Both the position numbers and the translations under genes were made by a program. Positions 22,561 to 30,405 of a DNA stretch of 33,779 nucleotides are shown piece by piece. Every line of letters begins with the position of its first letter. Position 1 is the stretch's first letter. The notes beneath the pieces are model-generated. The model ran no database searches. It was not told the origin of the DNA and was given only the letters and a program-made list of their open reading frames with translations. Source of the DNA: Staphylococcus sp. IVB6181 (lineage in GTDB: Bacteria > Bacillota > Bacilli > Staphylococcales > Staphylococcaceae); the NCBI RefSeq assembly GCF_025561445.1, contig NZ_CP095097.1, positions 1-33,779 on the forward strand, read 5' to 3'.

Positions 22561-23190
22561 TTGGCAATGTTTCGTGAAACTTTTATATGGATCATACTTT
22601 TACTCTTCAATTTAATAAATACGATTTTATTATTATCGGGAAAAAAATTACTATTTAGTGTTCCTCTATGGGTTACTTGGTCTCTATGGGGTGTCATTAC
22701 ATTTATAATTATTGGATTGGTTGTTTTTAGAAAGTTGATGCAAAATAGATATTCTTCTTTAAATACGAGTGCAAGATCATCAATTAAATTAGATAAAAAT
22801 GAATTTTTCTTTCAAACTCCTGTATATACTGTAGATAAACAAACTATTCCTATATATGGTGAGTATAATATGACATATACCACAGTCTTTTTTAATAACT
22901 TCCATAAATTAATAAGTATCTTTGGTTTCCAACCAATTTATAGTACTTTTTTAAATTCTGAAAATGTTAGTGTAAAAGTAATACCTAAAAAAGTATTAAC
23001 GATGAGGCCTAAATATAATGTTTACGTGAATGATAAACAAATTGGTACTTTTGAAATGAAAAAATTCTTGGATAGTGGAGGGAAACAACAACTTCCATAC
23101 CAGTTGAATTATGGTTCGGAACAATTTCTGATGAAAAATTCATATTTTAGTAAAAAAACAACAATTTTAAAGGTTCTGTTGCAAAGTTGA
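22561..23190 (+). pseudogene. Two-TM membrane protein cut off by PSM cassette B
   Basis: TTG start behind AAAAAGGGGG (ATG at 22567 is also possible). Two N-terminal helices (WIILLLFNLINTILLLSG; WSLWGVITFIIIGLVVF) are followed by a soluble domain of about 130 residues with strands such as YNVYVNDKQIGTFEMKKFL. The last codons (KVLLQS) are read from the IS431-like terminus at 23172, so the native C-terminus is lost. Lying after a bacteriocin-like frame, it may have been an immunity or processing protein; that is inference. Confidence 0.5.
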
Positions 23191-23379
23191 TTTTATAGTA
23201 TTTTTTTAACAAAAATATTCTAATCAGACACTTAAGCATGCGCTCACGTCTGGTATAAATACATTATTCAGGTTAAATAATCATTTAGGAACTTCAAATG
23301 ATTATATAGGGAATTTTAAATTATAATTCGAAAAAAATTTGTATAATGAAGTTAACGATAGCGAAAGGGGATGAAGTTT

Positions 23380-23448
23380 ATGATGGTTGCTGATATTATC
23401 GGCGGAATTATTAAACTTATTAAGACACTCATTGACACTTTTGCTTAA
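23380..23448 (+). CDS. PSM-like amphipathic peptide, 22 residues (copy B)
   Basis: MMVADIIGGIIKLIKTLIDT plus FA, leaderless, one amphipathic helix. GCGAAAGGGG precedes it; TATAAT is at 23342-23347. It differs from copy A only by D for E and I for V. Confidence 0.75.
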   Translation: MMVADIIGGIIKLIKTLIDTFA

Positions 23449-23488
23449 CTTAAAATTGAATTTCTAATATGAGAGGAGGAAATATTTT

Positions 23489-23620
23489 ATGTCAGGTATT
23501 GTAGATGCTATCAGTCAAGCAGTTCAATCAGGTCTAGAGCAAGATTGGGTAACAATGGGAACTAATATCGCTAAAGCATTAGTACAAGGTATTGATGTTA
23601 TTGCTGGTTTCTTTGGTTAA
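23489..23620 (+). CDS. PSM-beta / SLUSH-like peptide, 43 residues (copy B)
   Basis: [20 protein letters not shown] to [10 protein letters not shown], behind GAGGAGG. It differs from copy A by V for I and V for A. It forms one operon with the 22-residue peptide and ends in a strong terminator. Confidence 0.85.
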   Translation: MSGIVDAISQAVQSGLEQDWVTMGTNIAKALVQGIDVIAGFFG

Positions 23621-23624
23621 TGTA

Positions 23625-23680
23625 AATAATTAAGGTAGCCCCAACAATTATTTTAAAAAGTTGGGGCTACCTTAATTATT
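23625..23680 (+). terminator. Strong terminator of PSM operon B
   Basis: AATAATTAAGGTAGCCCCAAC (23625-23645) minus its first base pairs perfectly with the segment ending at 23680: a 21-bp stem with a 14-base loop. Copy A lacks this hairpin. Confidence 0.9.
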
Positions 23681-23830
23681 TATAATGAAAAACAAAAAGA
23701 TGACTAAGTATTACTTTAAAATGTTGGTGAAGTACTTGTAGTAAATATATTGTTGAAGACTAATAGATAAACAGATAGGATGCTTATCAATCAAAAAAGC
23801 ATACTAAAAAATCAACTTTGCAACAGAACT

Positions 23831-23981
23831 CCATTATTATTATTTGCAATAAATACTTTTTCATTCAGTAAAATATCAATAGTTTCCAAAATTTTTCCTT
23901 CTACTTTCTTCCTACATAATTCAAATTCGAATTTGTAACATGTGCGTGATGTATCTTTAAATTCACCATTGTTCTAATCAA
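23831..23981 (-). pseudogene. panD: panD (aspartate 1-decarboxylase) 5' fragment
   Basis: The frame from TTG 23981 reads IRTMVNLKIHHAHVTNSNLN then YVGRK and a stop; the next frame continues ETIDILLNEKVFIANNNN. This matches the start of PanD (IRTM-N-KIH-A-VT-SNLNYVGS, then E-VDILPNEKV-IVNNNNG). The processing site and active Ser would lie at YVGS, replaced here by YVGRK and a frameshift. The fragment ends at the PSM cassette edge. AAAGGAGG at 24051-24060 with a short frame (AVEFSKDLLIEN) lies upstream and may be the tail of another pan gene. Confidence 0.75.
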
Positions 23982-24123
23982 TTTTATTTAACTCCAATTC
24001 AAATATTTTCTATCAAAAGATCTTTAGAAAACTCAACTGCTATTGTATTAAAAATACCTCCTTTAATTTATTGTTGTTCTATAATTTCAGGATAACTATA
24101 AACAGACATTTTCTTGAAAAAAT

Positions 24124-24166
24124 AAAAAGGGCGATTTTCATTTTGTTTGTGAAAATCGCCCTTTTT
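24124..24166. terminator. Terminator between panD fragment and MFS gene
   Basis: AAAAAGGGCGATTTTCA pairs perfectly with TGAAAATCGCCCTTTTT. It works in both directions. Confidence 0.85.
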
Positions 24167-24214
24167 ATTAGGCTTCAGAACAATTATAATCAGGATCCAT
24201 TGAGGATAACGAAA

Positions 24215-25378
24215 CTATATCTGTATATTTCTTCCTGCTCCAGAGCTTATTATTGTAATTAATATAGCGGCGATTAGCAGTACACTCAAAGAAGGTGTCC
24301 ATGATCCTGAAATATCATGTAAGACACCAAAAAGTAGTGGTCCTAAAGAAGCAAATGAATATCCAATTGCTTGAGCCATGCCTGATAATTTAGCTGCAGT
24401 AATACCATCCTTAGTTCTTAAACTAAAGAAGGTGTTAACCAGTCCAAAAGCTATGCCACTAGCAATGCCAATAATAATTAAAGCATATAGAGACATCCGA
24501 GGCGTAAACATCATAATCAGAATACCTGCTATAAATAAAGTTCCTGTAAATATTGTAACCCCTATTTGAGATTTCAACTTTGTTATTATTATTGGAGTGA
24601 TAAAGGTCAAGGGAATAATTGCGAGCTGTAATATAGCAAGATATAACCCAGCAAGATTTGAAGATATGTCATATGTTAAGAGATATTGTGGTAACCAATT
24701 TATAAGTGAATAAAATATTAAAGATTGACTACCCATTAGTAATGTAATTTGCCAAGCTATAGAATGCTTCCAAACATTAGTGTTATTAACCATATGGATA
24801 TTATTACTTTTTTGATTGTGTTTAAGCTGAAACGTCCAAATCAAAATTGTAAGTACAGTTATCACTCCTATTATTCCTAAAGCGATATTGTAATTAGAAG
24901 CTGTTAAAATAGGAGCTGTTACAAATGAAGCCAAGCTACCAAATATATTCATTACTACTGTATAATATGCTGTCATTATTCCAATTCTAAGAGGAAAATG
25001 GGATTTAATGACACCCGGTGTTAAAACATTGCCAAATGCAATTCCAATACCTATTAAAATTGTTCCTATATATAGAAACGGCAGTATGGTAATACTTCTT
25101 AAAACAATTCCTACAAAAATTAAAATAAGGGCAACAAACAATGTTCTATTCATACCAAAAATTTCACTTATTTTAGAAGCAAAAAGTGAAATTATTGCAA
25201 AAGCAACTAATGGAATGACTGCTATAACACTAAGCAAACCATTAGAAATCGAAAAAGTTTCTTTTATTGAATGTAAGGCCACACCCACAGATGTAATAGG
25301 TGCTCTTAAATTAGCACCTATGAGTAAAACACCTATAAAAAGAAGCCAGTTTATAGATGTATCTGTATTTCTTTTCAT
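24215..25378 (-). CDS. MFS transporter, CynX/NimT-like
   Basis: A 387-residue transporter with 12 predicted helices. Near the N-terminus, INWLLFIGVLLIGANLRAPI and TSVG is the signature of the cyanate/nitroimidazole (CynX/NimT/YeaN) MFS subfamily. The sixth and seventh helices are linked by a polar loop around LKHNQKSNNIHMVNN. The start follows AGGAGGATTTT. It is transcribed away from an XRE-cupin regulator across a palindromic operator, so it is probably the regulated target. The substrate is unknown; family members export or import small anions or nitroimidazoles. Confidence 0.88.
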   Translation of the reverse strand: MKRNTDTSINWLLFIGVLLIGANLRAPITSVGVALHSIKETFSISNGLLSVIAVIPLVAFAIISLFASKISEIFGMNRTLFVALILIFVGIVLRSITILPFLYIGTILIGIGIAFGNVLTPGVIKSHFPLRIGIMTAYYTVVMNIFGSLASFVTAPILTASNYNIALGIIGVITVLTILIWTFQLKHNQKSNNIHMVNNTNVWKHSIAWQITLLMGSQSLIFYSLINWLPQYLLTYDISSNLAGLYLAILQLAIIPLTFITPIIITKLKSQIGVTIFTGTLFIAGILIMMFTPRMSLYALIIIGIASGIAFGLVNTFFSLRTKDGITAAKLSGMAQAIGYSFASLGPLLFGVLHDISGSWTPSLSVLLIAAILITIISSGAGRNIQI

Positions 25379-25393
25379 AAAATCCTCCTATTC

Positions 25394-25434
25394 TTGTACC
25401 ATATAAAGGATGTTTTGTTCTTTATATGGTACAA
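25394..25434. promoter_or_regulatory. Operator between MFS and XRE-cupin genes
   Basis: TTGTACCATATAAAG (25394-25408) and CTTTATATGGTACAA (25420-25434) form a perfect 15-bp inverted repeat with an 11-bp gap, centred in the 88-bp divergent intergenic region. It is the obvious binding site for the XRE-cupin protein. It overlaps TTGTTC, a candidate -35 for the regulator gene. Confidence 0.7.
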
Positions 25435-25466
25435 TAAATTATAGAAATTTAAAAGGGAGGATTATT

Positions 25467-26015
25467 TTGGAAAATATAAATGAGGTTGTTGCCTATAATT
25501 TATACAAATATAGAAAAGCCAAAAATTTAAGTTTGGAAAAAATCTCTAAACTTACAAATGTGAGTAAAACTGTATTAAATAAAATTGAAAAAGGGGAAGG
25601 TAACCCGACAATAAATACATTAGTTAATTTAGCTAATGGGATTCAAATACCAATATCTAATTTAATTACTAAGAAAGAATCATCAATTCAATTTATAGAC
25701 AATAAATATATTAATCCTATTCATAGTATTGATAAAACAGTAACTGTCTGTCCGTATTTTCCTTACGATAAAAATAAAAATTTTGAAATGTTCAGCATGA
25801 ATTTCGAAATGGATGGATTTTTGTATTCAAAGGGACATGAAGAGAATTCCAGAGAATTTATAATAGTCAATAAAGGTATACTAAAGATAAAAGTAGGGAA
25901 ACATGTTAGTATCGTTAAAGAAAAGCAAGCTATATCTTTTGAATCAGATTCAGAGCATAGTTATTTTAATATAGGTGAAGGAGTTTTAGAATTGACTGCT
26001 ACTATTCAATATTAG
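25467..26015 (+). CDS. XRE-family regulator with cupin domain
   Basis: 182 residues from TTG 25467, behind AAAAGGGAGG (the longer frame from 25410 runs through the operator and is not credible). Residues 8-65 are an XRE HTH (NLSLEKISKLTNVSKTVLNK, IEKGEGNPTINTLVNLA). Residues 105-180 form a small cupin (HEENSREFIIVNKGILKIKV, FESDSEHSYFN), which should bind an effector. This architecture is common for local regulators of transporters and detoxification genes. It probably controls the divergent MFS gene and itself. Confidence 0.88.
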   Translation: MENINEVVAYNLYKYRKAKNLSLEKISKLTNVSKTVLNKIEKGEGNPTINTLVNLANGIQIPISNLITKKESSIQFIDNKYINPIHSIDKTVTVCPYFPYDKNKNFEMFSMNFEMDGFLYSKGHEENSREFIIVNKGILKIKVGKHVSIVKEKQAISFESDSEHSYFNIGEGVLELTATIQY

Positions 26016-26111
26016 TTCTAAGTATGTCCCTCTCAATATTACTAGTTGGTCTTCCTATATTTTGATTAGCAATAAGAGTAAATTATTTTTATGCAGTTAC
26101 TTAATGATACG

Positions 26112-26135
26112 TAATGTTTTATATAATTATTCCGC
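26112..26135 (+). promoter_or_regulatory. Possible PerR box upstream of katA
   Basis: TTTTATATAATTATTCC lies 20 bp before the katA ribosome binding site and partly fits the Per box TTATAATTATTATAA. Staphylococcal katA is known to be PerR-regulated; the match here is incomplete. Confidence 0.35.
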
Positions 26136-26151
26136 ATAAGGAGTGTTGAAG

Positions 26152-27645
26152 ATGAGTAAAGATGAATCAAAATTAACAGGTTTGTTTGGTAATCCTATTG
26201 GCGATCGTGAAAACTCTATGACAGCAGGTCCGCGTGGTCCTGTATTAATGCAAGATGTGTATTTATTAGAACAACTTGCACATTTTGACCGTGAGGTCAT
26301 TCCTGAACGCCGTATGCACGCGAAAGGTTCAGGTGCTTTTGGCACATTTAAAGTTACACATGATATTACACAATATACATCCGCAAGCATCTTCTCAGAA
26401 ATTGGTAAAGAAACACCTATGTTTGCGCGATTCTCTACAGTTGCTGGTGAACGTGGTGCGGCAGATGCAGAACGTGACATCCGCGGTTTCGCATTAAAGT
26501 TCTATACAGAACAAGGAAACTGGGACTTAGTCGGAAACAATACACCTGTTTTCTTCTTCCGTGATCCTAAATTATTCGCAAGTTTAAATCACGCAGTAAA
26601 ACGTGATCCACGTACAAATATGCGCAGTACTCAAAATAACTGGGATTTCTGGACGTCTTTACCAGAAGCACTACATCAAGTCACAATCTTAATGACAGAC
26701 CGCGGTATTCCGAAAGATTTCCGTCATATGCATGGTTTTGGATCACACACGTACTCGATGGTGAATGCCGAAAATGAACGCGTATGGGTGAAATTCCACT
26801 TTCGCACACAACAAGGCATTGAAAACTTAACAGACGAAGAAGCAGAGAAAATCATTGCTAAAGACCGTGAATCTTCACAACGCGACTTATTTAATGCGAT
26901 TGAAGAAGGCAACTTTCCAAAATGGAAAATGTACATCCAAGTGATGACAGAAGAACAAGCACGCAATCACAAAGATAATCCATTCGACTTAACAAAAGTA
27001 TGGTTTAAAGATGAATATCCATTAATTGAAGTGGGCGAGTTCGAACTTAATCGTAACCCTGAAAACTACTTTATGGATGTTGAGCAAGCTGCCTTCGCAC
27101 CAACTAACATTGTACCTGGTATTGATTTCTCTCCAGACAAAATGTTACAAGGCCGACTCTTTTCATATGGCGATGCACAACGTTACCGTTTAGGTGTGAA
27201 CCACTGGCAAATTCCTGTAAACCAACCACAAGGTGTTGGTATTGAAAACATTTGCCCATTCAGTCGTGATGGTCAAGGTCGTTTCTTAGACGGTAATCAA
27301 GGCGATAAAACACACTATTATCCTAACAGCACTGGCGCAATGCAAAGCCAACCCGGATACAAACGTGCACCAATGGATGTTGTAGATGGTCAAGCGTTTG
27401 AATATAACTTCCGTGAAGATGATGACAACTACTTCGAACAACCTGGTAAATTATTCCGTTTACAATCACCAGAACAACAGGCACGCATGTTTAAAACAAC
27501 AGCAAGAGAAATGGAAGGTACAACTGATGAAGTCAAACACCGTCATATCCGTCACTGCTTCAAAGCAGATCCAGACTACGGCAAAGGTGTCGCAGATGCT
27601 TTAGGTATCGACCTTAATAAAGTAGACTTAAACGTCGCAGATTAA
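26152..27645 (+). CDS. katA: Haem catalase KatA
   Basis: A 497-residue clade 3 monofunctional catalase that breaks H2O2 down to water and oxygen in the cytosol. The start is ATG 26152 (AAGGAG eight bases upstream). Conserved parts: [14 protein letters not shown] with the distal His about residue 56, [20 protein letters not shown] with the catalytic Asn about 129, and [14 protein letters not shown] with the proximal haem-ligand Tyr about 338. It is complete. The gene is clearly GC-richer and codon-biased toward highly expressed genes compared with its AT-rich neighbours, so it looks like a chromosomal katA moved onto the plasmid with its downstream gene. Confidence 0.97.
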   Translation: MSKDESKLTGLFGNPIGDRENSMTAGPRGPVLMQDVYLLEQLAHFDREVIPERRMHAKGSGAFGTFKVTHDITQYTSASIFSEIGKETPMFARFSTVAGERGAADAERDIRGFALKFYTEQGNWDLVGNNTPVFFFRDPKLFASLNHAVKRDPRTNMRSTQNNWDFWTSLPEALHQVTILMTDRGIPKDFRHMHGFGSHTYSMVNAENERVWVKFHFRTQQGIENLTDEEAEKIIAKDRESSQRDLFNAIEEGNFPKWKMYIQVMTEEQARNHKDNPFDLTKVWFKDEYPLIEVGEFELNRNPENYFMDVEQAAFAPTNIVPGIDFSPDKMLQGRLFSYGDAQRYRLGVNHWQIPVNQPQGVGIENICPFSRDGQGRFLDGNQGDKTHYYPNSTGAMQSQPGYKRAPMDVVDGQAFEYNFREDDDNYFEQPGKLFRLQSPEQQARMFKTTAREMEGTTDEVKHRHIRHCFKADPDYGKGVADALGIDLNKVDLNVAD

Positions 27646-27700
27646 TGCACGATGGTAAAAAACATAATCTGTGTCACAGAAGGCGGAGTAAAAGAGGAAT

Positions 27701-28015
27701 TTAGACAAAGTAAATCCAGATGATTTATTTCCAACAGAACGTGTCGAATATATCACTAAAGGTAAAATGGCCTATCCTATAAACAGCGCAGTCAAAATAT
27801 TTGAGGCAGTTTATATTGCGACGAATGAACGTTTGAATCTGAGTGTCGATATGGCAGGCGAATCCTATTATCGTAATATTCATTACGACGAAATCCAAGC
27901 TGTCACTTTATCAGATGAAGCATTAGATATTACGTTCCAGATTGGCACATTTACTTTGAAAGACTTTGATTATATTGATGCTCAAAAAATGATGGGTTAT
28001 ATCGAAAATTTTTAA
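27701..28015 (+). CDS. Small conserved-type protein downstream of katA, start uncertain
   Basis: The frame LDKVNPDDLFPTERVEYITK continues without stop into MAYPINSAVKIFEAVYIATN, then EIQAVTLSDEALDITFQIGT, ending KMMGYIENF. A ribosome binding site (AAAGAGGAA, 27691-27699) stands before TTA 27701, where ATG or TTG would be expected, so the true start may have mutated; the first regular start is ATG 27767 (82 residues). No signal or membrane segment is seen. The function is unknown. Base composition follows katA, so both moved together. Confidence 0.6.
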   Translation, partial: LDKVNPDDLFPTERVEYITKGKMAYPINSAVKIFEAVYIATNERLNLSVDMAGESYYRNIHYDEIQAVTLSDEALDITFQIGTFTLKDFDYIDAQKMMGYIENF

Positions 28016-28030
28016 ATAATTAATAATTCG

Positions 28031-28084
28031 TAAAACGAGTCCTTGTCAAACTTATTATACTTAGTTTGGCAAGGACTCGTTTTT
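28031..28084 (+). terminator. Terminator after the katA-linked gene
   Basis: AAAACGAGTCCTTGTCAAACT pairs, with one mismatch, with AGTTTGGCAAGGACTCGTTTT minus one base each; T-run follows. The stem is long and strong. Confidence 0.88.
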
Positions 28085-28106
28085 AATAGACATTTTTTAT
28101 GTTGAT

Positions 28107-28173
28107 AATTCTGTTACAAAATATAAATGTAAATTAATACTTAGCTATATTTTTCGGCTTTACAACAGAAACC
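28107..28173. repeat. Decayed mini-element with IS431-like ends
   Basis: AATTCTGTTACAAAA at the left and TTTACAACAGAAACC at the right are worn IS431 termini in inverse orientation, only 67 bp apart. TAGCTATATTTTT inside matches the IS431 right end. It is probably a deletion relic. Confidence 0.5.
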
Positions 28174-28213
28174 AATAATCATATTTTCCAGAGTGTTAAA
28201 AGAGAAATAAGAA

Positions 28214-28701
28214 TTAAGGGCTTGCTCTTAATATACTTATAGATATAGAGAACAGAGCAGTACCAACTAATCCATTAAACCAATTATTAATTCTCGTATT
28301 TTCAAAAACACTTTTTATGTAATCGAAAATATAGATGCATATTGAAAACCAAATTAGTACAATAAGTAAAAATATAAATACTAAATAAATAACTTGGAAA
28401 CTTTCGTTACCATTTTGAGTTATAAATGGCGGAAGTATACTAATATAAAATAAGATGACCTTTGGGTTTAATAAAGTGCTTAAAAACCCTTGTTTATAAG
28501 AAGTAGACAGTCCAACCTTTTTGGTCTTTTTGATTTTAAAAGCACTTGAATGACCTATGTTTAAAAAACTTTTAAGCCCCAAGTATGCAATATAGAGAGC
28601 TCCCACTATTTTAATGAATGAAAAAACATATATAGAACTACTTAATATAAAAATAAGGCCAAGTGCGGCTAAAGCAGCATATATTAGTTGTCCACATAGA
28701 C
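28214..28701 (-). pseudogene. LysE/RhtB-family exporter, N-terminus removed by IS431
   Basis: About 160 residues remain of a roughly 205-residue amino-acid exporter: LGLIFILSSSIYVFSFIKIV, GALYIAYLGLKSFLNI and GFLSTLLNPKVILFYISILP are typical of the family. The first helix or two are missing; the frame in the window starts in the IS431 terminus (MQQNRL). Probably non-functional. Confidence 0.85.
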
Positions 28702-29493
28702 GGTTCTGTTGCAAAGTTAGAAAAAGTATAGCTAATCACCATTTCATCATGTCAGCGTTCGTTTAACTGGCTAACATATGACTGATTTCATGGCATGGCG
28801 AAAATCCGTAGATCTGAAGAGACCTGCGGTTCTTTTTATATAGACCGTAAATGCATTCAATACCCTTTAAAGTATTTTTTGCCGTATTGATACTTTGATA
28901 TCTTGTCTTTCTTACTTTAATATGACGGTGATCTTGCTCAATGAGGTTATTCAGATATTTGGATGTACAGTGACAGTTAGTGTTAAGTTTAAACTCCTTA
29001 ATTACTTTAGCTATTGCGACCTTCGTTGAAGGTGCTTGATCTGTAATTATCATTTGAGGTTTACCAAATTGTTTAATGAAACGTTTGATAAACGCATATG
29101 CTGCATGATTATCTCGTTGCTTGCGCAACCAAATATCTAATGTATGTCTCTCTGTATCAATAGCACGATATAAATAGCTCCATTTTCCTTTTATTTTGAT
29201 ATACGTCTCATCAATACGCCATTTGTAATAGGCTTTTTTATGTTTTTTCTTCCAAATTTGATACAAAATCGGAGCATATTCTTGAATCCAACGGTAGACC
29301 GTTGAATGATGAACGTTTACACCACGTTCTCTTAATATTTCAGATATATCACGATAACTCAGCGCGTATCTTAGATAGTAGCCAACGGCTACAGTGATAA
29401 TATCCTTGTTAAATTGTTTATATCTGAAATAGTTCATACAGAAGACTCCTTTTTGTTAAAATTATACTATAAATCCAACTTTGCAACAGAACC
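28702..29493 (-). mobile_element. IS431/IS257 copy 6
   Basis: 792 bp with both terminal repeats. The right-end region is a third variant (AAAAAGTATAGCTAATCACC). Flanks ACATAGAC and TATTTTAT do not match. It truncates the LysE gene. Confidence 0.95.
28763..29437 (-). CDS. tnp: IS6-family transposase (IS431), intact
   Basis: 224 residues, full length, with DETYIK, TDQAPS and NLIEQDHRH. It carries several changes not seen in the other copies (MIITDQAPS, KEFKLNTNCHC, FIKRFIK), so it reached the plasmid independently. It could mobilise the dead copies in trans. Confidence 0.95.
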   Translation of the reverse strand: MNYFRYKQFNKDIITVAVGYYLRYALSYRDISEILRERGVNVHHSTVYRWIQEYAPILYQIWKKKHKKAYYKWRIDETYIKIKGKWSYLYRAIDTERHTLDIWLRKQRDNHAAYAFIKRFIKQFGKPQMIITDQAPSTKVAIAKVIKEFKLNTNCHCTSKYLNNLIEQDHRHIKVRKTRYQSINTAKNTLKGIECIYGLYKKNRRSLQIYGFSPCHEISHMLAS

Positions 29494-29539
29494 TATTTTA
29501 TTATGTTATGCTAAAAAATCTAACATTTAAATTTACTAT

Positions 29540-30133
29540 TTGAAAAGAGATTCTCTTTTGAAAAAGGCTATTGTAACATTATTAAGCGTTGCTTTACTGT
29601 TTGGTTTCGGAAGCACTTCATACGTAGAAGCGAATGAGGTTAGTAATGTTAAACAAGTGACTCAAAGTTCGCAAGAAAGTGGTTCAGACATTCCTGATGG
29701 CGTAAGTTTAGAAAATGTTGATCAACAAGAATTGATGTAGTTTCTTACTACGGTAGAAAACATTCCAGATTCAGTATTAGCAAAAGGGGATAAGACTACA
29801 AATGAATACATACAAAAAGAAAACTCTAATTTAACTACTTCTGAGCGTGGAGTTGTAGGGTGTACATCCGCTATAGGTTTAGCAATCGTCAGTAATGCAT
29901 TTTCTGCTGCTAAAATTGCTAAAGCAAAAGAAGTTCTTAAAGCTGCTGGTGGCGCAAAAATATTTGCTGCTAAGTTAGTTCCAGCATATAAAGAAGCTCG
30001 TAAGACGATGTCTAAGAAAGACGCAGCTGTTTCTGCTGTCAAAACAGCTGGAAGTGCTGCGGGTCCTCCAGTATTGTCTACAGCAATTGGATTCTTTAGT
30101 GTTGGTCAAGTGTATAGTGAGTGTTTTGAATAA
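29540..30133 (+). pseudogene. Secreted bacteriocin-like protein with an in-frame amber stop
   Basis: A signal peptide (KKAIVTLLSVALLFGFGSTS, cleavage near YVEA-NE) starts at TTG 29540 or, better spaced from AAAAGAGA, TTG 29558. The frame hits TAG at 29738-29740 after QQELM and continues in the same frame to 30133: FLTTVENIPDSVLAKG, then ERGVVGCTSAIGLAIVSNAF, AAKIAKAKEVLKAAGG and SVGQVYSECFE. Two Cys near the ends of the C-terminal Ala/Gly/Lys-rich domain could form a disulfide. The domain resembles membrane-active bacteriocins, but no family is recognised. One base change (CAG to TAG) probably inactivated it. Confidence 0.55.
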
Positions 30134-30137
30134 ATTA

Positions 30138-30167
30138 AATAGCGTGCCGAATTCGGCACGCTATTTT
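30138..30167 (+). terminator. Terminator after the secreted protein gene
   Basis: AAATAGCGTGCCGAA and its exact inverse TTCGGCACGCTATTT form a 15-bp palindrome followed by T. Confidence 0.85.
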
Positions 30168-30170
30168 GGT

Positions 30171-30200
30171 TTTTGAAATGAGCTTCTTCTTATATTAATT
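30171..30200 (+). other. Degenerate dso-like sequence, copy 4
   Basis: TTTTGAAATGAGCTTCTTCT then TATATTAATT. It aligns with the 15920 copy (TTTTTGAAAACGAGTTTCTT then CTTGTCTTGATA) but the nick core is lost. Confidence 0.35.
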
Positions 30201-30333
30201 AATAGTTAAGGATTATAAGTTATTCTGTAAAATGATTAATTTATAAAAAATAAAAATAATAATTAAACAGTTGACCGTTCCTTTTTATTAAAGTATAATA
30301 TTATAACTGTATTAAAAAATTATCCCTACGTGT
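30201..30333. other. Intergenic region upstream of the amaP operon
   Basis: No gene is seen; AT-rich sequence leading to the sigma-B-type promoter. Confidence 0.3.
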
Positions 30334-30359
30334 GTTTTCGGATTATTTAGTCAGGGTAT
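30334..30359 (+). promoter_or_regulatory. Sigma-B-type promoter of the amaP-asp23 operon
   Basis: GTTTTC (30334-30339), 14-bp spacer and GGGTAT (30354-30359) fit the sigma-B consensus GTTTAA-N12-15-GGGTAT. The chromosomal asp23 operon is known to be under sigma-B. Confidence 0.7.
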
Positions 30360-30405
30360 TTAAACATAAACGTAATTAACATTAGGATTGAGGAGGTGCA
30401 GCACC

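Larger units (their letters stand above)
23172..23829 (+). mobile_element. PSM cassette B, bounded by inverted IS431 termini
   Basis: The left edge GGTTCTGTTGCAAAGTTGAT plus TTTATAG is a perfect IS431 left end. The right edge AAAATCAACTTTGCAACAGA plus AC is its inverse. The 658 bp between contains no transposase but the PSM operon. It truncates a gene at its left (22561) and panD at its right (23831). Cassette A at 10756 is a diverged copy. It looks like a non-autonomous IS431-derived unit. Confidence 0.65.

Noticed and set aside
24071..24262. 63-codon plus-strand ORF over the terminator at 24124
   Set aside because: It spans a perfect terminator hairpin and the MFS 3' end; no ribosome binding site.
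25008..25406. 132-codon plus-strand ORF opposite the MFS gene
   Set aside because: It lies wholly within the MFS gene on the other strand, has no ribosome binding site and encodes no recognisable domain.
26127..27604. Alternative-frame ORFs on both strands within katA
   Set aside because: The GC-richer katA gives chance open frames; the catalase frame explains all conservation.
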